A DNA stretch of 64,000 nucleotides, taken from Nitrospiraceae bacterium. GTDB lineage: Bacteria; Nitrospirota; Nitrospiria; Nitrospirales; UBA2166. The stretch lies in contig PBSN01000008.1 in the NCBI GenBank assembly GCA_002726235.1, positions 386,635-450,634 of the forward strand. The letters are read 5' to 3'. The translations under genes and the position numbers were made by a program. This document shows positions 24,235 through 33,090 of this stretch, piece by piece (the stretch's first letter is position 1; every line of letters starts with the position of its first letter). The notes under the pieces were generated by a model, which did not search any database, was not told the origin of the DNA, and worked only from the letters and a program-made list of their open reading frames with translations.

Positions 24235-27036
24235 CTAATTTCCAACAGCTGTACCCTGAACAATAGTCACATCTTGGCATGAGGAGTTGGATTGTGGACA
24301 CGTTTGCCCATCCCAAACGGATAAGCGAACTGGGATCCCAACAATACTAATCGTATACGCAAAACCTCCAAGCACTGGGTCAACTATCGGCAACCCCGCC
24401 TCCCCCAGAACCGCTACCAACGCATCTGGGCTAAAAGTAAGTGAACCCGGAGCAACTCCCGTAGTTAACACACCGTTATTTGTTAATGGCGTTGTTGATA
24501 CCACCTCGAGTCCATCCTCATCCCTACCAACAAAAGCAATCCTGGTCGCCGAGAGATCGATCAGAACAGATTCTTTGGACACGGCAAACGTCACTGGCGA
24601 AAAACTCGCGGTCGATACTTTAGGATTGCCAAGAACATCGAGCCCTATAACCAGCGCGCCACTGCGTGTGCCCGTTCCTTGATCTGGATGAACGGTAAAG
24701 TCAAATTTTACAGTCGCCGCATTCAGCGAATTCCCTGGAACTCCCAGAGTCGCCACAGCAGCGCTAATCTCGTTGACAGAAACAAACTGCACTTGACTGT
24801 CATCACGCATCACAAGGCCATTCCCCAGCAAAGTTATACTGAAATTGTCCTTTCCTAAGATAATCTCCCCCAAATTGGTAATACCACCTGGTACAGCCAG
24901 TACGGCTTGAGAACTGTTCGTCACATCACCACTCGTCACAGATGCCCGAATGGTAAACGGATTCGTCGCACACAATACCCCATTTGGTCCAGCAGGCACG
25001 TTAAGCACGGTGAACGATCCATCCGCACGAGTCATCACCGGTCCAACACCTGGAAGAGTCACCGCCACTCCAGCAACCGGTGTTACGGCAATGTTCTGCG
25101 AGCGCACAAGCCCAACTACCGTAGTACGTCGACAGGGAGAAGATGTAATCGCAGTGTGATACCACCCAAGCTTAAGTGGAGTTGGAAGCGGACCACACTG
25201 GACCTTGTCATCCAAATCATTCGCCTCGCCGTCCGTATCAACATCTATCACAGTGCACGAATCCCCAATCGGCTGCAACAGGCCATTCTTAATCCCATTG
25301 AGCGTTGGTACGTCGGCCACATTAAATCTATCAATATTGTCAAAGACAACGGACAGCACCGACCCAGCAGGACAATTCACATCTATCCCACTCGGATGAA
25401 ACGTTCCAAGCAATGTGGAACTCTGACCAGGTGGTAATGGAATCGGAAGCATGGCTGGATTAACCCTTGTGATTGAAAGCAATGGTGAATCCATTACTGG
25501 CGGCATAAGCAAGCATCCTTCGGAAAATCGAAGTTTGAGACCAGCATTGTTCACCACAAGCGACTCACCAAACTTCACCTGAAATACTCCCTCCCCGACA
25601 TCAGCGATGAGGTTAGACGGATCACTCAAATTTACCGCTCCATCGAGATCAAGTTCTGGCAAAGATACATCACGGAATACATTATCTACTCCGCCATTTA
25701 TAAAAACGGGCAAATCACGAATCGTCAGAAACTGTCCACTAGTGCCTCCATCCACCGTGACGTCTGTTGCGCGTATCCCAGCAAAAACGTCTGTTGCGCG
25801 TGCCCCATCAAAGGTAACCCTCGTCACCCCCGTCGCCCCAACGGGAACACTCATTCGAAATAGGCCATTGGCATTTGTCTCTCCCGTGATGAGTCCTGTC
25901 CCAAGTTGGACACTGACCCCCGATAATGCATTCCCAACTCCATCAAACACACGGCCTCGAAAAACCGTTCCAAATTCTCCGGAAGCAACTATGGCAACCC
26001 CTGTTGCACCAAAATTCGACGCAACTGCGTCAACATCGAGCATATTAATAACATCGTCAGAAATCAGATCGAGCCCATCAAGATATCCCACCTCACCTGC
26101 TCGTACTCCCAAGCGGTTTATCAAGATGGGAACATCCAAGCCATCAACCAAACCATCATCATTGGTGTCTGCAATTGAAGCATCAACCAAGGGTTCTTTC
26201 ACGGTGCCAACTTGAAGATCAAACGTTATTGCAACTTTATTTCCCGCAAAGTCTTTCGCAAAAATCTGCAATGGAATCGGTTCCGTATCAAGAGGGGTAA
26301 ACGAGACACGGATGGTAAACACACCATCCCCAGCCAAAACATCTCCCCCAGTTCCATCATCGAGAAGTCGACCAAGTTTTCCCGCACGCCTTCTGGCCCC
26401 AGGTTCAGCTAATTGATATAACTTGACATTCTTGAGGTCACCAATTGGGAAGCCGATCGTTTTATCCGCCTGGGGATCCAGAACCCTCACCGAAACCACA
26501 ACAACTTGTTTTCCACCTTGAGGGTCGAGAACGCTTGGCTGCACAGTGAGTTCACTCAACACAGGGGTAGCTGTGTGGTTGACAATCGAAAGAATGGCAC
26601 CGCGTTTGGTTTGATTCCTTTCCTGATCCGTTGCCTTTACTTTTAGAAACACACGTTCTGCAACCTCAGTATCCACAATCAACTGAGCCGTGAAACGCCC
26701 ATCTTCCGCTACCTCATCACCTCCAGTACCATCGTCAGTTAACTTCACTGTTTTCTTGGTCACACCTTTGCGGTTCACCACAACCTTCACAGTTTTGAGA
26801 TTCAAATCCGGATCAAACACAAGCGCGGATACCGTGACCACCTGTACGCCTATGCCTTGCTCCAGCACTGTAGGCTCAACGGTCACATCACTCAATGTGG
26901 GAGGTAGCGCTACCACGATGCTTGGAAGACACACCACCCCACATGCCACTATGAACACAACCAGTAACGGAAAACGCGCCAAATAATTCGATGTGATTAA
27001 TTTGACATATGCCACGCCGCATTGTATCACAGACAC
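24235..27036 (-). CDS. Large secreted multidomain protein with dockerin-like calcium repeats
   Basis: The protein has 933 residues. A signal peptide (hydrophobic segment at about 23-44) is followed by two repeats of an Ig-like domain (TLSDVTVEPTVLEQG and VLSELTVQPSVLDPQGG, each with a DDGTGGD turn). Next is a dockerin-like pair of calcium loops (DTNDDGLVDGLD and DLISDDVINMLD, about residues 290-345). At least two carboxypeptidase-regulatory-like beta-sandwiches (GVSVQLGTGLITGETNANG; GVAVTLPGVGPVMTRADG) come after, and the remainder is beta-rich. No catalytic motif is visible. It looks like a surface or matrix protein. Start GTG 27036 has GAGG eight bases upstream. It is flanked by sulfotransferase genes, suggesting it binds or displays the same surface glycan. 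Confidence 0.85.
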   Translation of the reverse strand: MSVIQCGVAYVKLITSNYLARFPLLVVFIVACGVVCLPSIVVALPPTLSDVTVEPTVLEQGIGVQVVTVSALVFDPDLNLKTVKVVVNRKGVTKKTVKLTDDGTGGDEVAEDGRFTAQLIVDTEVAERVFLKVKATDQERNQTKRGAILSIVNHTATPVLSELTVQPSVLDPQGGKQVVVVSVRVLDPQADKTIGFPIGDLKNVKLYQLAEPGARRRAGKLGRLLDDGTGGDVLAGDGVFTIRVSFTPLDTEPIPLQIFAKDFAGNKVAITFDLQVGTVKEPLVDASIADTNDDGLVDGLDVPILINRLGVRAGEVGYLDGLDLISDDVINMLDVDAVASNFGATGVAIVASGEFGTVFRGRVFDGVGNALSGVSVQLGTGLITGETNANGLFRMSVPVGATGVTRVTFDGARATDVFAGIRATDVTVDGGTSGQFLTIRDLPVFINGGVDNVFRDVSLPELDLDGAVNLSDPSNLIADVGEGVFQVKFGESLVVNNAGLKLRFSEGCLLMPPVMDSPLLSITRVNPAMLPIPLPPGQSSTLLGTFHPSGIDVNCPAGSVLSVVFDNIDRFNVADVPTLNGIKNGLLQPIGDSCTVIDVDTDGEANDLDDKVQCGPLPTPLKLGWYHTAITSSPCRRTTVVGLVRSQNIAVTPVAGVAVTLPGVGPVMTRADGSFTVLNVPAGPNGVLCATNPFTIRASVTSGDVTNSSQAVLAVPGGITNLGEIILGKDNFSITLLGNGLVMRDDSQVQFVSVNEISAAVATLGVPGNSLNAATVKFDFTVHPDQGTGTRSGALVIGLDVLGNPKVSTASFSPVTFAVSKESVLIDLSATRIAFVGRDEDGLEVVSTTPLTNNGVLTTGVAPGSLTFSPDALVAVLGEAGLPIVDPVLGGFAYTISIVGIPVRLSVWDGQTCPQSNSSCQDVTIVQGTAVGN

Positions 27037-27057
27037 TTAAGTAACCTCACTGTGAGA

Positions 27058-27084
27058 ATAGTCGCAACCACGGATAGTCGCAAC
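27058..27084. repeat. Short direct repeat
   Basis: The 11-mer ATAGTCGCAAC occurs at 27058-27068 and again at 27074-27084, just upstream of the 933-residue protein gene. It could be a protein-binding site or chance. Confidence 0.35.
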
Positions 27085-27118
27085 GGTTTCCTCCTCATTC
27101 ATCAATATGCGGAAACCG
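27084..27118. repeat. Inverted repeat, possible hairpin
   Basis: CGGTTTCC at 27084-27091 pairs with GGAAACCG at 27111-27118 across a 19-base loop. It lies between the sulfotransferase gene ending at 27149 and the large secreted protein gene. There is no T-run, so a terminator role is uncertain. Confidence 0.4.
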
Positions 27119-27148
27119 AAGAAACGTCAGAATGAGATAGAAACATTT

Positions 27149-28024
27149 TTACAGATCATGATATCCAAACCACGCGGCAGAAGCAGCACACATCGATTCG
27201 ATACACTTTTTCTCTTCTATGCTCATCGCGCAACGCTCCTCCTCATTATTCCGGCTCACCAACGGTTTAACCGATCCAATCATCTGGTCTGGAAAAAACT
27301 GCTGGTAGATCCGCTGCAAATGAGGAAGAGGATCGACAATCAAATCTTCATATCTGATGATCGTATCGAAATCCGCACACATGATAATCTCTGTCGCCAA
27401 ATAGTTCCATAGGCCAGCTCGTCTGGTCGACTCATCTGCAACTGCAGCTAGCTTAAGCAGAATAGCCCTCTGTCGTTCATCGGCAAATTTAAACACCGCT
27501 GAATTGAGAATAGTCGCATGTCGAAGATGAGAAAAGGTCTTCTTCCAGGACCCAATGGTGTAATAGGGATGTCTCACCAGGATCACTATTTTCGCTCCTG
27601 GAAATACCCTGCGGATAGTCATCAATTGCGTCAAGTATGCGAGAGGGTTCTTCGTTCCTAACACAAAATCTTCGCGGGTTACCAGTGGGCGGTATAAACG
27701 ACGCTCCCCGTCATTCCAAGTATCGGAGACAACCATATTATCCACACACTGATTTTCAATCGCCTCGCCATTGGCGATCTTCGTTCGCCATGTCTTATAT
27801 GAAGAAAAAAATCCTTCTAATGATGGGGTTTCAAATAAAAAGGGAAGTTCACGAGGCTCGTTAAGAATGGCGAGATTTGGGAGATGATCGAGTAGATGTG
27901 CCAGTAAACTGGTCCCACTGCGTGGGATACCCGTAATAAAGAGCATTCGCTCAGATTCCTGAACAGTGAGGGTGAACGGTGGTGATGGATGCTGTTGACT
28001 CATGACATGTCTGGTAGACATCAC
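27149..28024 (-). CDS. Sulfotransferase family protein
   Basis: A 291-residue member with P-loop FITGIPRSGTSLLAHLLDHLP at about residues 29-49 and KIVILVRHPYYTIGSWKKT near residue 145. IIRYEDLIVDPLPHLQRIYQ near residue 225 is a typical C-terminal sulfotransferase segment. Its start overlaps the stop of the upstream sulfotransferase gene by ATGA. It differs clearly from the 19-23 kb members, so the cluster contains at least three subfamilies. The substrate is unknown. Confidence 0.88.
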   Translation of the reverse strand: MMSTRHVMSQQHPSPPFTLTVQESERMLFITGIPRSGTSLLAHLLDHLPNLAILNEPRELPFLFETPSLEGFFSSYKTWRTKIANGEAIENQCVDNMVVSDTWNDGERRLYRPLVTREDFVLGTKNPLAYLTQLMTIRRVFPGAKIVILVRHPYYTIGSWKKTFSHLRHATILNSAVFKFADERQRAILLKLAAVADESTRRAGLWNYLATEIIMCADFDTIIRYEDLIVDPLPHLQRIYQQFFPDQMIGSVKPLVSRNNEEERCAMSIEEKKCIESMCAASAAWFGYHDL

Positions 28025-28884
28025 GCTTCTTGCTCTACTTGTCTACCCTTCCCCCTCGCATAGCGACCGTTTTGAAAAGCCAGAATATGTGGCGCATGCC
28101 GCTCGATTATCTGCCACACTCGTTCCGCTTCAGAATGATCGTAGTACATACTCGAATTCCTTGATTTAAGTTTGGATACCGGTCTAGATATCTTGAATCC
28201 AATTGCTGCCACTGCGTTATCAGGATCAGTCATGAGGTCCTCGTAACATATGATCGCGTGAGCAGAAAGATGTGACATGACACGTCCGAAAATCCAATTG
28301 AGGATCTTCACCTGCCTCACGAGAAGATCCGGTTCATTGACTAGAATCCGCAGTTCGGACGAAATCCGTTCTGCAGAATGCAAATGGCCGCGTGAAATCG
28401 GAAGATCGAGAGATCTCCAGGAAAGTATCGTTGATACTGGATCACGTAGCATAGCAAGCACTGAAATATCTTCACGTGCGACAAGACGATCGATCACGGC
28501 AACCAGCGGCGCATTGCGTTTTACCAAAAGCTGGAACCGAGACTCTGGAATAGGGAGCAATTGCGTTTGCCATTGAAATCCCGACTCTACAACCCAACCA
28601 TCGGCGCTGTGTTCATGGCGAACAGCGTAATTCTCTGCAAGAGCTCCGGTATGCGGATCGATACGATTTTCAATTGGCGTTCCACGCAAAATGTCTTCAC
28701 GGATTTTCGCAATAAACGCGACCAAGCCAGCGACAAACTCCTCTGGTGCGCTTGACTGTTCAGTCAGTGCATCAATCTTCCGCGGTTCACTCAAACAGAT
28801 AACATCAGGCGGATTATGCAACAAGCTTGTCAGGAGTGAAGTACCGCTTCGCGGTGCACCCAAAAGAATGACGTTGTTTTTCAC
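28021..28884 (-). CDS. Sulfotransferase family protein
   Basis: A 287-residue protein with P-loop LLGAPRSGTSLLTSLLHNPP at about residues 7-26, ISVLAMLRDPVSTILSWRSL near residue 140 and IICYEDLMTDPDNAV near residue 225. It is first in its transcript and divergent from the oxygenase gene at 29097, with a 12-bp palindrome between them. Together with the gene at 27149-28024 it forms a coupled pair. A role in sulfating the exported glycan is inferred from context. Confidence 0.88.
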   Translation of the reverse strand: MKNNVILLGAPRSGTSLLTSLLHNPPDVICLSEPRKIDALTEQSSAPEEFVAGLVAFIAKIREDILRGTPIENRIDPHTGALAENYAVRHEHSADGWVVESGFQWQTQLLPIPESRFQLLVKRNAPLVAVIDRLVAREDISVLAMLRDPVSTILSWRSLDLPISRGHLHSAERISSELRILVNEPDLLVRQVKILNWIFGRVMSHLSAHAIICYEDLMTDPDNAVAAIGFKISRPVSKLKSRNSSMYYDHSEAERVWQIIERHAPHILAFQNGRYARGKGRQVEQEA

Positions 28885-28950
28885 AGTCTAGCCATGGCTC
28901 CCTTAAAAAGGTTTTGGCAGTCGTTGGAAGTACCAATCAATTCTGCATTA

Positions 28951-28962
28951 TATACATGTATA
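28951..28962. promoter_or_regulatory. Palindrome between divergent genes
   Basis: TATACATGTATA is a perfect 12-bp palindrome lying between the sulfotransferase gene (28884, minus) and the oxygenase gene (29097, plus). It could be an operator serving both directions; no promoter elements were confidently placed. Confidence 0.3.
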
Positions 28963-29096
28963 CATGCCTCAGCATGAATCCACGGCAGAAACATGTCGTC
29001 CATACCAAAAACCATGTCTATCTTCTCGTTCTAAGTCAATCCTTCCGAAGATTCGTGATACACTTGATACTCACTGTCTGTCTCGACTTTGTAACA

Positions 29097-29882
29097 ATGG
29101 CGTTCAAAAAGCTTTTCACACGGTTCTCACGACACAATACTGGCGATGTTTTCGTGTTCGATCAATCAGCATTATCAGCACTCGCCCACACGCACAAAAG
29201 CGCCTACGCCGAGGCAAAACCATTTCCTCACGTGGTGATCAATGATTTCTTACCGCCCTGTGTGGCAAACCGCGCTCTTGAGGAATTCCCTCCCCCCGAC
29301 GCTCCACTTTGGCTTGATTGGAGGAAACGTGACACAGTACACCAGCCGAAGAAACTCGGAATCGGTTCCGCAAAACGCCTAGCACAAGCATCTCCATCCC
29401 TACAACATATTCTATTCACATTGAATTCACACACCATGCTCGAATTCCTGGAGGACCTGACTGACATTCATGGCCTCATCCCAGACCCTCACTTTACTGG
29501 AGGAGGCCTACATCAAATTCTATCTGGGGGCAAGCTTGCGATTCACAGCGATTTTAATTTTGACCGCCGCCTAAAGCTCTATCGGCGAATTAATGTCCTG
29601 ATTTTTCTGAATAAAGATTGGAAGGAAGAATACGGAGGGCACTTAGAGCTTTGGGATCCTGCCATGACACACTGCATACGACGCGTCTTGCCCACATTTA
29701 ATCGATGCGTTATTTTCAACACCAATAAGGATTCTTGCCACGGTCATCCGGAACCGCTGAATACACCGAATGATATCACGCGAAAATCACTTGCCCTCTA
29801 TTATTACTCACGCGATTCCAACGAAGGTGATAACAGTATACGAAGTACAGATTGGCGCATTCGGCCAGGAGAAAATGGGTAA
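29097..29882 (+). CDS. 2-oxoglutarate/Fe(II)-dependent oxygenase superfamily protein
   Basis: The C-terminal two thirds show the prolyl-hydroxylase-like jellyroll. HSDFN (first two iron ligands, His and Asp) comes about 60 residues after a PFPHVVINDFLPP start segment would place it, then YGGHLELWD, and SCHGHPEPL supplies the third iron ligand. This layout is common in uncharacterised oxygenases encoded in polysaccharide clusters. The frame runs back to 28914, but the added 61 residues look non-native, so I start at ATG 29097 (261 residues); neither start has a clear ribosome site. It may hydroxylate a sugar, lipid or protein. Confidence 0.82.
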   Translation: MAFKKLFTRFSRHNTGDVFVFDQSALSALAHTHKSAYAEAKPFPHVVINDFLPPCVANRALEEFPPPDAPLWLDWRKRDTVHQPKKLGIGSAKRLAQASPSLQHILFTLNSHTMLEFLEDLTDIHGLIPDPHFTGGGLHQILSGGKLAIHSDFNFDRRLKLYRRINVLIFLNKDWKEEYGGHLELWDPAMTHCIRRVLPTFNRCVIFNTNKDSCHGHPEPLNTPNDITRKSLALYYYSRDSNEGDNSIRSTDWRIRPGENG

Positions 29883-30083
29883 CCACGCATGACAGGTATC
29901 GGACCTCATGACTAAACTGTCTGAGTCACACTCAGGGCTTGTGCAAGAATAATTTCATATTCCACAGCACCAATCCATACCAGTTGGCAACGTTGCTCAT
30001 TATCATTTATGTACCTCCCAGGATTCTCGCTCGTCGCATTCTGCCAAGTGGAACCTCAACGCCTTTAATCTTGGAATTCATTT

Positions 30084-31244
30084 TTGCGCGAACTCTATAA
30101 ACATGCTCGCACTTGGCTGCGAGATGTGAGTCGCCAGTCAAGACGTCGCCTGCATACACAAACTCGTACAGCATTACGCTTACGAAAACACGGTCTGCCC
30201 ATGAGTTCAATGCTATTCGTGATGCCAACGTCAGCGGTTGGAGGAGGAAATGTGAAAATTATCCATTATCTTTCACATGCCCGCTCGCTTGGTCTTCGCG
30301 TGGGTTTGTGGGTGACTCAGGATAACGATCCCATCAATTGGTCTCCTCAATCAGTCGCAGACATTCACATCCGAACCCCAGAAACCCTAAAAGAATGGGA
30401 CACAATTTTTTTCACCTGGGCTCCAGATTGGCCAAAGATTTCAGAACGGCTGACATCTCCGCTGTCCGAACAACACATCATTCATATCATCCAACATATT
30501 CGACATATCAATCCCGATTTCCTTAATGGATACGCACTTCATTTGCTGCAGACAAAAGCCTTTTCTCGCATCTGTGTCTCGCCGGAAGTAGCAGAGACAA
30601 TTACCCCATACGTAAAAAACACTGCACTTATGAAAACGATTCCGAATGTGATAGATACCCGCCTGTTTCACCCAACCTTTCGCTGGATTACGCCATCGCG
30701 GCCATTAAAGGTGCTATATGCAAACTGGAAAACCACTTTTGGTAATCGGATCCGCGATTACTGGCAATCTACGCACGCACGGGATACCATTATCTTTGAA
30801 TCAATTGATCATCCTCTTTCGCAGCAAGCGTTTGCCCATCGAATGCGGGCTGCAGATATTTTTATCGGGACCCCGAACAAAACAGAAGGCTTTTACCTCG
30901 CGCCATTAGAAGCCATGGCAAGCGCAGTTGCAGTCATCTGTCCCGACGTTATCGGAAACCGTTCATTTTGCCTACGGAATGTGACTTGTTTGATGCCAGT
31001 CTACGATGATCTGGACGGGCACGTCAGCACATTGCGCCAATTCCTCGATGATCCAAACTTACGACACACCATTGCGCGTAACGGTTACCAAAAAGCACGT
31101 TCGCGTCAGTGGTGGGATGAACGCGGCGATTTTCTTTGTTTTCTACAGCGTCTGACCCCAATTTCCAGCACAACTTCCCATTGTGATGAGAATGTGGCCA
31201 CGACAGTTACATCACACGAGACGATGGCAAATCTGCGGGATTAA
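30084..31244 (+). CDS. Glycosyltransferase, GT4-like (GT-B fold)
   Basis: A cytoplasmic or membrane-associated sugar transferase. The N-terminal half has FVMPTSAVGGGNVKIIHYLS, the donor-independent Rossmann start. The C-terminal half has the nucleotide-sugar-binding block TEGFYLAPLEAMASAVAVIC near residue 270. The start is uncertain: TTG 30084 gives 386 residues, while ATG 30201 or 30210 would start close to the fold. Its 3' end overlaps the convergent O-antigen ligase gene by 38 bases, so the two transcripts share antisense ends. The sugar and linkage cannot be deduced. Confidence 0.85.
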   Translation: MRELYKHARTWLRDVSRQSRRRLHTQTRTALRLRKHGLPMSSMLFVMPTSAVGGGNVKIIHYLSHARSLGLRVGLWVTQDNDPINWSPQSVADIHIRTPETLKEWDTIFFTWAPDWPKISERLTSPLSEQHIIHIIQHIRHINPDFLNGYALHLLQTKAFSRICVSPEVAETITPYVKNTALMKTIPNVIDTRLFHPTFRWITPSRPLKVLYANWKTTFGNRIRDYWQSTHARDTIIFESIDHPLSQQAFAHRMRAADIFIGTPNKTEGFYLAPLEAMASAVAVICPDVIGNRSFCLRNVTCLMPVYDDLDGHVSTLRQFLDDPNLRHTIARNGYQKARSRQWWDERGDFLCFLQRLTPISSTTSHCDENVATTVTSHETMANLRD

Positions 31245-32523
31245 GAATCCGCTGTAATCCGAAAAATAACCCAGCCAACATCCAAAACAGCACCGCTAAC
31301 ATCCCAAGAAACATCACATCAAATGTGATCCTGATTATCATGCCCACGGTCATCAAAAGAAGTCCAAGCGCAAGCATTCGCTGAAATTCAGATGACCCAC
31401 TCAGAAATCCAGTCCAGAAGGTGCGTAGAATGCGAAGCAGTAGCCATAAAAAAAAGCACAGAGCGGGAATGCCAGCACCAAACGCAAAATCCCCATAACT
31501 GCTATGAATATTATGAAGTTGTGGGGGACATCGCGATATGTGAATATCATGGTACTTTCGAGCGAACGTCTTCGTTCCATATCCCCATCCGGCGATCGGG
31601 CGCTCAATCACATCTTTGATGCCGAGTTCCCAAATATGAATTCGGCACCATAGTGTGCTTAAGTTCATCGTGTCTCCTTCAGCCTCCATACTTCCATGTT
31701 TCTCCGATGCATTCTTTGGCTCATTCTGCATGATCGCAACAATCAATGTACCCAACGCAAACACGAGCATCCCAGCAAGGACAATCTTCATCACGTTCGG
31801 CCCTTTCAGTGTGACAAGCACACAAGCTTGAACGGCGACGGCAATCCACGCACCACGCGTATATGTGAGGAACAGGGCGAATGTTGCGACAACCAACGTC
31901 ACCACAAGCACAAAACGCCATTCCCGATGATTTGTTGACAATGCCCATACCATAACAATTGGCAACCCCATCATGAGGTAGGTGCTGAACCAATGATACT
32001 CTGAAGTCAGAGCATCCGCACGAAGCGTGCGTTGATGCCATTGCTCCACGAGTGACCCATTGGCAAGAAAGAATTCGACAATGCCGTAGATACTCATCAG
32101 AAACATACCGACGACAAACGCTCCAAGGATCCGCTTAACCTGCACTTCTTCTGAAATAAAGTTCACCATTAGAAAAAACATCAGTATATGGGCAAACAGC
32201 TTTCGCCATTCAGAAAAACTATACGCAAAGTCGGTTGCACTGAACACAGAGATGAGAACCCATCCAAGAAGAAGAAGGATCGGAAAATCTAACGACGTCC
32301 GGGCCAATCGCCGATTACGACTCGCGATCTGACGCGTCAGCACAACAATCGCAAGCGTGATGAAAAGATATTCCAGCAGGTGATTGAGGTCAGCAACAAG
32401 AATTGCCGCAGCGATAACCATGAGGCCACACTCGACCCCTCGGTCCAGAAGCCTATCGGTCTGAAAGCAAACCTGCCGCGAAAAGGCAGACGCTGTCCAG
32501 CTATTCTGATTCTTTTCGCTCAA
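31207..32523 (-). CDS. O-antigen ligase family membrane protein (WaaL/Wzy type)
   Basis: A polytopic inner-membrane protein of 438 residues with about 11 hydrophobic helices. The large periplasmic loop in the last third contains the family features: a TYTRGAWIAVAV segment in the centre, PIAGWGYGTKTFARKYHD, and the conserved histidine in PPQLHNIHSSYGDFAFGAG. These fit ligases that join undecaprenyl-linked O-antigen to lipid A-core, or Wzy-type polymerases. The two cannot be separated by eye. In an ABC-exporter (Wzm/Wzt) context a ligase is more likely. It is 60 bases downstream of kdsC. Confidence 0.85.
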   Translation of the reverse strand: MSEKNQNSWTASAFSRQVCFQTDRLLDRGVECGLMVIAAAILVADLNHLLEYLFITLAIVVLTRQIASRNRRLARTSLDFPILLLLGWVLISVFSATDFAYSFSEWRKLFAHILMFFLMVNFISEEVQVKRILGAFVVGMFLMSIYGIVEFFLANGSLVEQWHQRTLRADALTSEYHWFSTYLMMGLPIVMVWALSTNHREWRFVLVVTLVVATFALFLTYTRGAWIAVAVQACVLVTLKGPNVMKIVLAGMLVFALGTLIVAIMQNEPKNASEKHGSMEAEGDTMNLSTLWCRIHIWELGIKDVIERPIAGWGYGTKTFARKYHDIHISRCPPQLHNIHSSYGDFAFGAGIPALCFFLWLLLRILRTFWTGFLSGSSEFQRMLALGLLLMTVGMIIRITFDVMFLGMLAVLFWMLAGLFFGLQRILNPADLPSSRVM

Positions 32524-32583
32524 CAGACCCCACTTTCCATCGCAATGAACTTCTAGTCTAACTGGCTCCTATAGCACTGAAGT

Positions 32584-33090
32584 TCATCTCCTCTGAAGCT
32601 GGAGAATCACGTCACTCATCTCCCGAACGGCTCCTGCGCCGCCATTGCGTTCACAAATAAAATCAACAACCTCCTTGACCACAGACACGGCATCCGCAGG
32701 AGCGACGGAGAACCCAACATGTTTAAGCGCATCGAGATCATTGACATCATCACCGATAAAAGCAACATCATGCATGCCCAAGTTATACTTTACACAGAGT
32801 TCAGAGAGAACATTCTTTTTTTCGAAGGTCCCTTGGTGGATCTCCGGCACCTTGAGTCGATCGCCTCGTCGCTGAACGAGATTGGTCTGTTCCGAAGTTA
32901 CAAATGCAGTGATGATTCCAGCAGCTTGTAACAACTTGATCCCCATTCCATCTCGGCTATGAAACTTTTTCATCTCATCCCCTGAGTCCGAATAGTACAT
33001 TCCCCCATCCGTTAGGACCCCATCTACATCCATCGCGACAAGTCTGACTCGGCGAATCTTTGTCTGCAGATCAGCAGTCAGCTCTCGCAT
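32584..33090 (-). CDS. kdsC: 3-deoxy-D-manno-octulosonate 8-phosphate phosphatase
   Basis: KdsC removes phosphate from Kdo-8-P, the penultimate step before CMP-Kdo. The protein is 168 residues, the usual length. HAD motif I is MDVDGVLTDGG near residue 20, motif II lies in FVTSEQTN, and motifs III/IV are FEKKN and IGDDVNDLDAL near residue 115. The C-terminal GGAGAVREMSDVIL matches the segment that reaches into the neighbouring active site of the tetramer. It overlaps the upstream heptosyltransferase gene by 13 bases. kdsA and kdsB are not in the window. Confidence 0.94.
   Translation of the reverse strand: MRELTADLQTKIRRVRLVAMDVDGVLTDGGMYYSDSGDEMKKFHSRDGMGIKLLQAAGIITAFVTSEQTNLVQRRGDRLKVPEIHQGTFEKKNVLSELCVKYNLGMHDVAFIGDDVNDLDALKHVGFSVAPADAVSVVKEVVDFICERNGGAGAVREMSDVILQLQRR

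Noticed and set aside
28914-29096. N-terminal extension of the 2OG-Fe(II) oxygenase
   Set aside because: The added residues look unlike the fold and the palindrome lies within it; ATG 29097 gives the normal family length.
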